DNA of 13,774 nucleotides. Origin: CALXVA01 sp964587175 (lineage in GTDB: Bacteria; Bacillota; Clostridia; TANB77; CAG-508). The DNA lies in NCBI GenBank assembly GCA_964587175.1, contig CAZPKK010000035.1, positions 1-13,774 on the forward strand, written 5' to 3'. Under the pieces are notes generated by a model, which was not told the DNA's origin, did not search any database, and was given only the letters and a program-made list of their open reading frames with translations. Positions 8,380 to 13,774 of the stretch are shown here, piece by piece (within the stretch, counting starts at the first letter, position 1; each line of letters opens with the position of its first letter). Both the position numbers and the translations under genes were made by a program.

Positions 8380-8419
8380 GGTTATCCTATAATAAATTCT
8401 TTTAGAAAGAAGGATAACC
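8380..8419 (+). promoter_or_regulatory. Inverted repeat enclosing the spoIVB ribosome binding site, with a TATAAT box
   Basis: GGTTATCCT (8380-8388) is the exact reverse complement of AGGATAACC (8411-8419), which ends immediately before the ATG at 8420 and contains the Shine-Dalgarno AAGGA (8410-8414). TATAAT lies at 8388-8393 between the arms, with no convincing -35 box. In transcripts arriving from upstream the hairpin would hide the ribosome binding site. A transcript starting from the TATAAT would lack the left arm and be free. Alternatively the repeat is a protein operator. Confidence 0.5.
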
Positions 8420-9631
8420 ATGAAATTCATAAAAAGATTTATAGTTATTATAGTTTTAATAATAATATACATGTATGTATGTAATATTTGTATGTTGCCT
8501 AGTAATATAATTTTAATGCAAGGTGAGACTTTAAGTTTAAATACAATTTTTGGTTTAAATATTGCATCTAACCTAGATACAATGCAAGCCTCAAGTAGTT
8601 TAAACAATAGTATTGTAGAAGAGACAGGAACAATAGATTTAAGTTTAAATTTATTTAATCTTTTCTCTGTTAAAGATGTTACAGTAAATGTAATTCCAGA
8701 GACCACAGTAATACCACTTGGAAAAGCAATTGGAATGAAACTATATACAGCAGGTGTGCTAGTAGTTGGTATGTCTGAAATACAAGGACAAAAGCCATAC
8801 GAGGGTTCAGGAATAGAAGCAGGGGATACAATAATAGAAATAAATAATATAGAAATAAATTCTACGGATGAGCTAATAGAATGTGTAAATAGCTCAAATG
8901 GAGAAAGTATAGAGATAACATATATTAGTGATGATGAAGAGAAAACTTGCAGTGTTGAACCTGTTAAAGATTCAGATAATGAATATAAATTGGGACTATG
9001 GGTAAGAGATGCGGCAGCAGGAGTAGGTACACTTACATTTTATGAGCCATCTACTGGAAATTTTGCAGCATTAGGGCATGGAATAAATGATGTGGACACA
9101 TATGAATTAATACAGATTGCAAATGGTGAATTGGTTACTACGAGTATAATAGATATCATAAAAGGTGAAGATGGTTCACCAGGTGAAATAAGAGGTTCAA
9201 TAGATAATAGTACTAAAATAGGAAACATAAGTAAAAATACATCATTAGGAGTATATGGAACTGTAACAGACTTGAGTAAATTAAATTTAAGCGCTTTAAA
9301 TGAAATGGAAGTAGCAAATAGAAGTGAAATAACTACAGGTAAAGCTGAGATTATGTGCGAATTAGAAAATGGAAATATAGGAACGTATGAAATAGAAATA
9401 CAAAAAATATATGCAGATAACAATGAAGATAATAAAAGTATGTTAATAAAGGTTACAGATGAAGAGCTTTTAGAAAAAACAGGTGGAATAATACAAGGAA
9501 TGAGTGGAGCGCCAATAATACAAAATGGTAAATTTGTTGGAGCAGTAACACATGTATTAGTAAATGATTCTACAACAGGATATGCAGTATTTGCAGATTT
9601 AATGATAAAACAAATGCGAGAGGTAAGTTAA
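8420..9631 (+). CDS. spoIVB: SpoIVB-type sporulation serine peptidase (family S55)
   Basis: This 403-residue protein is a SpoIVB peptidase, which in Bacillus is secreted from the forespore into the intermembrane space and triggers pro-sigma-K processing. An N-terminal membrane anchor lies at about 7-24. A PDZ domain (about 105-175, with SGIEAGDTIIEINN as the carboxylate-binding region) is followed by the S55 peptidase domain. The triad is visible: His220 in ALGHG, Asp347 in KVTDEEL and Ser362 in GMSGAP. The spacings of 142 and 15 residues to the serine equal those I recall for H236, D363 and S378 of the Bacillus subtilis enzyme. The start follows AAGGA at 8410-8414. The stop TAA shares one base with the ATG of the next gene. 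It implies an endospore-forming lineage, although spoIVB alone does not prove sporulation. There is no in-frame CGG. Confidence 0.92.
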   Translation: MKFIKRFIVIIVLIIIYMYVCNICMLPSNIILMQGETLSLNTIFGLNIASNLDTMQASSSLNNSIVEETGTIDLSLNLFNLFSVKDVTVNVIPETTVIPLGKAIGMKLYTAGVLVVGMSEIQGQKPYEGSGIEAGDTIIEINNIEINSTDELIECVNSSNGESIEITYISDDEEKTCSVEPVKDSDNEYKLGLWVRDAAAGVGTLTFYEPSTGNFAALGHGINDVDTYELIQIANGELVTTSIIDIIKGEDGSPGEIRGSIDNSTKIGNISKNTSLGVYGTVTDLSKLNLSALNEMEVANRSEITTGKAEIMCELENGNIGTYEIEIQKIYADNNEDNKSMLIKVTDEELLEKTGGIIQGMSGAPIIQNGKFVGAVTHVLVNDSTTGYAVFADLMIKQMREVS

Positions 9632-10756
9632 TGAAAAATAATAGAGGAAAATCATTAATATCAATTATAGTAACAATATTAATATTAACATTAATAATAT
9701 TTTTATTGTATGAAGTATTATATGTAGATATATTTAACATAATGAGTGCAGATACATCTGTACTTAATTTGAATGAAGTAAGTGATGAAGTTCAAATATC
9801 TGATGTTGAAAATCAAAGCTCAAATAGTGAAAATGTCGAAGAAGTAAACTTAATTATAAGTGGTGGAAATTCACGGCAGTAGTGAAGAATTAACGAGCAA
9901 TAAATATTATTACAATCAACTAAATGAGTATGCAAAACTTATATATAAAGGTTTTGAAAATAACAAAGAAAATATGAAAACAGGAACATATATTATAGAT
10001 TTTGACACAGATTTTAGCAATTTATTAAATACAGAAAATGGAGAAGAAACCTTAAATATAGCATTTCAATCAGCTTGGAATGCATATACATATGACAATA
10101 TGGACATGTTTTATATAGATGTTGAAAAGTTAACACTAACAACACGAACTACTACAATAGGAAGTATTTCAACTCATCAAGTAGAAATTTCTAATGGAAG
10201 TAATACTTCATATTTAAAAGATGAGTTTAATAATCAAACAATAAATGAACAGTTAAATCTTTTAGCAGCCATGAGGGAAGAGATAGCAAATCAACTAGAG
10301 GGATATAGTGACTATGAAAAAATAAAAGAAGTACACAATTGGTTGATAGACAATATAGAGTATGATGTGAATTTTGAATCGGATGAATCATATTCTATTT
10401 CAGGAGCTTTAATAGAAGGAAAAGCAGTATGTGAAGGATATGCTAGAAGTTTTAAATATATAATGGATGAATTAGGAATACCTTGTGTACTTGTTAGTGG
10501 TACTGGAACAAATTCAAATGGTGAAACAGAGTCACATGCATGGAATTATGTGCAATTAGATGGCAAATGGTATGCAATAGATGTGACATGGGATGACCCA
10601 GTAGTAATAGGCAATGGATATGTAAGTGCAGATACTAGATATAAGTACTTTTTAAAGGGCTCAAATACATTTTTGGTAACACACCAAGAGGATGGATATT
10701 TATCACCAAATAGTATAGAATTTGAGTTTCCAGATTTAAGTGCAGAAGATTATTAA
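9631..10756 (+). CDS. Membrane-anchored transglutaminase-like protein, with +1 recoding at CGG
   Basis: Skipping one base at 9874 gives a protein of 374 residues. A short basic end and a membrane helix (about 9-29) are followed by an acidic, serine- and asparagine-rich linker (about 40-80). A soluble region then leads to a transglutaminase-like fold with a Cys-His-Asp triad: Cys267 in GKAVCEGYARS, His302 in ESHAWNYV and Asp317 in YAIDVTWDD. Proteins of this type act as cysteine peptidases or cross-linking enzymes outside the membrane. Without the shift, the first part would be an 83-residue anchor ending at 9882. The second part would then have no start with a ribosome binding site; the ATG at 9860 lies before the shift point in the other frame. 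The ATG at 9631 overlaps the spoIVB stop, which points to coupled translation, so a role near the spore envelope is possible but unproven. Confidence 0.85.
9874..9877 (+). other. +1 recoding site 5 (CGGC) joining membrane anchor to transglutaminase domain
   Basis: The frame reads GGA AAT TCA, then CGG CAG TAG. Skipping C9874 gives GGC AGT AGT GAA GAA, glycine 82, and the frame stays open to 10756. This is the only site with C rather than A as the fourth base. Confidence 0.9.
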
Positions 10757-10824
10757 GTTATTAATTATTACTATGTCTACTATAATAAAGGAAAAATTTG
10801 TCGATTTATGTCAAAATGTTTATG

Positions 10825-10853
10825 TTGAAATTTATATATTTCTATGATAAAAT
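10825..10853 (+). promoter_or_regulatory. Sigma-A type promoter for the coiled-coil gene
   Basis: TTGAAA (10825-10830) and TAAAAT (10848-10853) are 17 bases apart in AT-rich sequence. Transcription would start near 10860, giving a leader of about 30 bases that holds the GGAGG Shine-Dalgarno. Confidence 0.5.
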
Positions 10854-10888
10854 TTGCTCACTACAATTTTTGAAAGGAGGGATGAAAA

Positions 10889-11380
10889 ATGGAAAAACAA
10901 TTTATGGAAATTGTTTTAGCAAAATTAGACAAAATGGAAGATAATTTTAATCAAATATTTGCAAAATTAGAAGAGCATGACAAAAAGTTTAATCAAATAT
11001 TTGCAAAATTAGAAGAGCATGACAAAAAGTTTAATCAAATATTTGCAAAATTAGAAGAGCATGACAAAAAGTTTAATCAAGTATTTGCGAAATTAGAAGA
11101 GCATGACAAAAAGTTTGATCAAGTATTTGCGAAATTTGAAGAGATTGATCAAGAATTTAGAAGTATTAAAGATTTTCTAATTGTAAAAGAAGATGAATTT
11201 TTTAATAAAACTAGAGCTTTATTCGATGGTTATTTTGCGAGTCTTGAAAAAAATACCGAACTTGAATCTAGGCAGAAGGCAACAGAACAGAAAGTAGAAA
11301 TTGATTCATTAAGAATTTCAGTGTTAGAAGAAACATCAAAACAACATGAAGAACAGTTGTCTAAATTATCAGCTATTTAA
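10889..11380 (+). CDS. Coiled-coil protein with 14-residue tandem repeats
   Basis: This 163-residue cytoplasmic protein is highly charged. Residues 20-89 are five 14-residue repeats of the pattern FNQIFAKLEEHDKK, four nearly identical and the last diverged (FDQVFAKFEEIDQE). Fourteen residues are two heptads, with hydrophobic residues at the right spacing for a long coiled coil. A second helical segment (about 90-163, with EQKVEIDSLRISVLEE) continues it. Similar small proteins of unknown function are common in Clostridia. There is no signal peptide or membrane segment. The start is set by AAAGGAGG just upstream, eight bases from the ATG at 10889; an ATG at 10882 is out of frame. It has its own promoter and terminator, so it is a single-gene unit. 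Confidence 0.75.
   Translation: MEKQFMEIVLAKLDKMEDNFNQIFAKLEEHDKKFNQIFAKLEEHDKKFNQIFAKLEEHDKKFNQVFAKLEEHDKKFDQVFAKFEEIDQEFRSIKDFLIVKEDEFFNKTRALFDGYFASLEKNTELESRQKATEQKVEIDSLRISVLEETSKQHEEQLSKLSAI
10946..11155 (+). repeat. Five tandem 42-base repeats inside the coiled-coil gene
   Basis: A 42-base unit encoding 14 residues is repeated five times. The first three copies are almost identical at the DNA level, which points to recent duplication; copy number could vary between strains. Confidence 0.85.
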
Positions 11381-11392
11381 TTTCCAAAAAAC

Positions 11393-11450
11393 AAAATGGA
11401 GCTTACTTATGTAATTTGTTTTTAAATTATATGGGTAAGCTCCATTTTTT
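11393..11450 (+). terminator. Strong rho-independent terminator
   Basis: AAAATGGAGCTTAC (11393-11406) pairs perfectly with GTAAGCTCCATTTT (11435-11448), and a run of six T ends the stem at 11450. The loop is 28 bases long. The A-run on the other side means that it could also stop transcription from the opposite direction. Confidence 0.88.
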
Positions 11451-11461
11451 GTGAAAGAAAG

Positions 11462-11504
11462 AGGACTGTCCCTTTTTTCCAAAATGGAACGAAGGAACCG
11501 TCCT
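11462..11504. repeat. REP-like imperfect palindrome
   Basis: AGGAC (11462-11466) pairs with GTCCT (11500-11504), and most of the sequence between forms a hairpin closed by TTCCA and TGGAA around a short loop. The GGACTGTCCC and GAACCGTCC pieces resemble a dispersed intergenic palindrome I recall from many Clostridia and related genomes. Such elements may be moved by IS200-like (RAYT) enzymes, but none is present here. Confidence 0.5.
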
Positions 11505-11517
11505 ATTTGTTCCACTA

Positions 11518-11546
11518 TTGTAAAACAAAAATCTTTATGATATAAT
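11518..11546 (+). promoter_or_regulatory. Sigma-A promoter with extended -10, upstream of dnaE
   Basis: TTGTAA (11518-11523) and TATAAT (11541-11546) are 17 bases apart, and TGA directly before the TATAAT box gives the extended -10 pattern TGN. Transcription would start near 11553 and make a leader of about 90 bases before dnaE. Confidence 0.7.
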
Positions 11547-11552
11547 TCAAAA

Positions 11553-11612
11553 ATGAATAAAGAGGAAGGTTATGGTTTGAGGTTGTCTAAAAAATGTAAA
11601 GGTTGTTTTTAG
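11553..11612 (+). other. Possible leader peptide ORF before dnaE
   Basis: An ATG at about the predicted transcript start opens a 19-codon frame (MNKEEGYGLRLSKKCKGCF) ending in TAG at 11610-11612, directly before the left arm of the hairpin that holds the dnaE ribosome binding site. It has no Shine-Dalgarno, so it would be leaderless if translated. It may be chance. Confidence 0.25.
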
Positions 11613-11613
11613 G

Positions 11614-11637
11614 CTCCTGCTAAATCAGCAAAAGGAG
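11614..11637 (+). promoter_or_regulatory. Hairpin that covers the dnaE ribosome binding site
   Basis: CTCCT (11614-11618) is complementary to AGGAG (11633-11637), the dnaE Shine-Dalgarno, and TGCT (11618-11621) pairs with AGCA (11627-11630) inside it. A small bulge separates the two stems. The structure could lower dnaE translation unless it is opened. Confidence 0.4.
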
Positions 11638-11643
11638 AAAATG

Positions 11644-13774
11644 ATGAGTGATTTTGTGCATTTACATATACATAGTGAATTTAGTCTGTTAGATGGTGCT
11701 AATAGAATAAAAGATTTACCAGTTAGAGCAAAAGAACTTGGAATGGATGCTATGGCAATAACTGATCATGGGGTTATGTTTGGAACTATTGATTTTTATA
11801 AAGCTTGCAAAGCAAATGGAGTAAAACCAATTATTGGATGTGAGGTTTATGTTGCACCCCGTACAAGACATGATAAAGATGCGGAACTCGATAGTAAGTA
11901 TAATCATTTAATTTTACTTGCTAAAAATAATGAGGGTTATAAAAATTTATCTAAAATGGTTTCTTTAAGTTTCACAGAAGGGTTTTATTATAAGCCACGT
12001 ATCGATAAAGAGTTACTTGAAAAATATCATGAAAATCTAATATGTTGTAGTGGTTGCTTGGCAGGAGAAGTAAGTCAAGCAATTTTAAGAAATGACATGG
12101 AAGAAGCAAAAAAAGTTGCAAATTGGTTTAAAAGCGTTTTTGGCAAAGACTACTATTTAGAAATACAAAATAATGGAGTAAAGGAACAAGTATTAGTAAA
12201 TCAGAAATTAATAGAACTTTCTCGAGAATTAGATATTCCACTAGTTGCAACAAATGATGCTCACTATTTAAAAAGAGAAGATGCATATAATCATGAAGTT
12301 TTGTTATGTATTCAAACAGGAAAGAGAATGACAGACGAGGATAGAATGCGTTTTGAAACAGATGAGTTATATGTTAAATCACCTGAAGAAATGAAAGAAT
12401 ATTTTGCAAATGTTCCAGAGGCAATAAAAAACACAGTGAAAATTGCAGAAGAGTGCAATGTTGAATTTGAGTTTGGACATACTATACTTCCTAATTATGA
12501 TATTCCAGAAGAATTTGAGACACATTTTGATTATTTAAAAAAGCTTACTGATGATGGAATAATAAAACGTTATGGTGAGAAGCCATCACAAGAAATAATA
12601 GACAGAAAAGATTATGAGCTTTCTATTATTAATAAAATGGGATATGTTGATTATTTCTTAATAGTTTGGGACTATATAAATTATGCTAAATTAAATGGAA
12701 TACCAGTAGGTCCTGGACGTGGCTCTGGAGCAGGTTCCATTGTTGCATATGCAATAGAAATTACAGATATAGACCCTATTAAATATGGACTTATATTTGA
12801 AAGATTTTTAAATCCAGAAAGAATTAGTATGCCTGATTTTGACATTGATTTTTGTTATGAAAGGAGGCAAGAAGTTATAGATTATGTTTGTAGAAAATAC
12901 GGACATGATCATGTTTCGCAGATTATTACATTTGGTACTATGTCTGCACGAATGGTAATTCGTGATGTTGGAAGAGCTTTAGATGTATCTTATGCAGAAA
13001 CAGATAAACTTGCAAAAATGGTTCCAAATGAATTACATATTACTATAAAAAAAGCAATGGAGCAAAACAGGGAATTACGCGAAGCTTATGAAACAAATGA
13101 GGAATATAAAAAGCTGTTAGATATAGCTGTGGCACTTGAGGGAATGCCAAGACAGGCGTCTACACATGCTTGTGGGATTGTTATTACAAAAGAGCCAGTA
13201 GACAACTATGTCCCTTTATATATGAGAGAGAATACGATTTCTACACAATATATAATGACAACATTGGAAGAACTTGGACTATTAAAAATGGATTTTTTGG
13301 GTCTTAGAACTCTTACAGTTATACAAGATACCAAAGACTTAGTGAAACAAAACAGAGGAATAGATATAGAGTTTGATGAAGAAATGAATGACCCAAAAGT
13401 ATATAAACAATGGCAAGATGGAACATCTGTGGGCATATTTCAATTTGAAAGTCAAGGTATGACAAATTTCATGAAGGAATTAAAGCCAGACTGCTTAGAA
13501 GATATTATAGCAGGTGTTTCACTTTATAGGCCAGGACCAATGGATCAAATACCAAGATATATCGCAAATAAAAAAGATCCAGAACATGCTGTATATACAC
13601 ATGATAGTTTAAAGCCAATTTTAAATGTTACATATGGTTGTATGGTATATCAAGAGCAAGTTATGCAAATAGTAAGAGATTTAGCTGGATATTCTTTAGG
13701 AAGAGCAGACTTGGTAAGGCGTGCAATGGGTAAGAAAAAGCTTGATGTAATGGCAAAAGAACGTGAGGTATTTA
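11644..13774 (+). CDS. dnaE: DNA polymerase III alpha subunit, 3' end outside the window
   Basis: DnaE is the replicative polymerase catalytic subunit. About 710 residues are present, and the frame is still open at the end of the window; full-length proteins are usually over 1,100 residues. The N-terminal PHP domain shows HLHIHSEFSLLDG (residues 6-18) and ITDHG. The polymerase core has GPGRGSGAGS and the catalytic PDFDIDF motif with Asp400 and Asp402. The third catalytic Asp550 is in KMDFLGLRTLT. These positions closely match D401, D403 and D555 of the E. coli enzyme. I chose the ATG at 11644 (six bases after GGAG) over that at 11641, which is only three bases away. CGT, CGC and CGA arginine codons are used, but no in-frame CGG occurs in over 700 codons; the CGG at 11882 and 12900 are out of frame. 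Confidence 0.95.
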   Translation, partial: MSDFVHLHIHSEFSLLDGANRIKDLPVRAKELGMDAMAITDHGVMFGTIDFYKACKANGVKPIIGCEVYVAPRTRHDKDAELDSKYNHLILLAKNNEGYKNLSKMVSLSFTEGFYYKPRIDKELLEKYHENLICCSGCLAGEVSQAILRNDMEEAKKVANWFKSVFGKDYYLEIQNNGVKEQVLVNQKLIELSRELDIPLVATNDAHYLKREDAYNHEVLLCIQTGKRMTDEDRMRFETDELYVKSPEEMKEYFANVPEAIKNTVKIAEECNVEFEFGHTILPNYDIPEEFETHFDYLKKLTDDGIIKRYGEKPSQEIIDRKDYELSIINKMGYVDYFLIVWDYINYAKLNGIPVGPGRGSGAGSIVAYAIEITDIDPIKYGLIFERFLNPERISMPDFDIDFCYERRQEVIDYVCRKYGHDHVSQIITFGTMSARMVIRDVGRALDVSYAETDKLAKMVPNELHITIKKAMEQNRELREAYETNEEYKKLLDIAVALEGMPRQASTHACGIVITKEPVDNYVPLYMRENTISTQYIMTTLEELGLLKMDFLGLRTLTVIQDTKDLVKQNRGIDIEFDEEMNDPKVYKQWQDGTSVGIFQFESQGMTNFMKELKPDCLEDIIAGVSLYRPGPMDQIPRYIANKKDPEHAVYTHDSLKPILNVTYGCMVYQEQVMQIVRDLAGYSLGRADLVRRAMGKKKLDVMAKEREVF

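Noticed and set aside
17..9877. CGG as a stop codon or reassigned to another amino acid without a shift
   Set aside because: The zero frame ends within a few codons at sites 2 to 5 and the homologous protein continues only in the +1 frame.
9860..10756. A separate cytoplasmic transglutaminase gene starting at 9860
   Set aside because: That ATG lies before the shift point in the alternate frame and lacks a Shine-Dalgarno; the +1 shift gives an anchored enzyme with a sensible linker.
2765..10756. Pseudogenes caused by random frameshift mutations
   Set aside because: All breaks are single +1 events at in-frame CGG, no stop or other damage follows in the resumed frames, and the genes otherwise look maintained.
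1..13774. CRISPR arrays, tRNA or rRNA genes, insertion sequence ends
   Set aside because: I saw no spaced direct repeats, cloverleaf-like sequences or transposase-like proteins.

Overview
The window is AT-rich DNA from a low-GC, Gram-positive, Clostridia-like bacterium. The signs are strong purine-rich ribosome binding sites, sigma-A promoters, arginine written mostly as AGA, a SpoIVB sporulation protease and a Firmicutes-type dnaE. All recognised genes lie on the + strand. I cannot name the species.

Layout. Positions 1-8227 form a Tad/type II secretion-like pilus operon: the C-terminal part of a CpaF-like ATPase, a fused TadB/TadC-like membrane platform, a run of small pilin-like proteins most of which start MENASKAL or a close variant, a TadE-like small membrane protein, and a large membrane-anchored surface protein of 588 residues. 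Positions 8228-8419 are a regulatory gap with two inverted repeats, one covering the spoIVB ribosome binding site. Then come spoIVB (8420-9631) and, overlapping it by one base, a membrane-anchored transglutaminase-like protein (9631-10756). A separately promoted coiled-coil protein (10889-11380) ends in a strong terminator. A REP-like palindrome, a promoter and a structured leader precede dnaE, which runs off the window at 13774.

Main discovery. Five genes are interrupted by a frame change, and all five changes have the same form. An in-frame CGG codon is reached, one base (the C) is skipped, and reading resumes in the +1 frame on GGN (Gly). The sites are 17-20, 3014-3017, 3968-3971, 7486-7489 and 9874-9877. 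By my hand scan these are the only in-frame CGG codons in the window. About twenty other CGG trinucleotides in the coding regions all fall out of frame and disturb nothing, while CGT, CGC, CGA, AGA and AGG are all read as ordinary arginine. Each shift restores a full-length protein, and at several sites the inserted glycine matches a conserved glycine (GEV of the ATPase; the T-G/N-G position of the pilin C-terminus). This looks like a lineage in which CGG is not an arginine codon but a +1 recoding signal: either CGGN is read as a four-base glycine codon, or tRNA-Gly binds out of frame at a vacant CGG. A standard gene caller would split or discard these genes.
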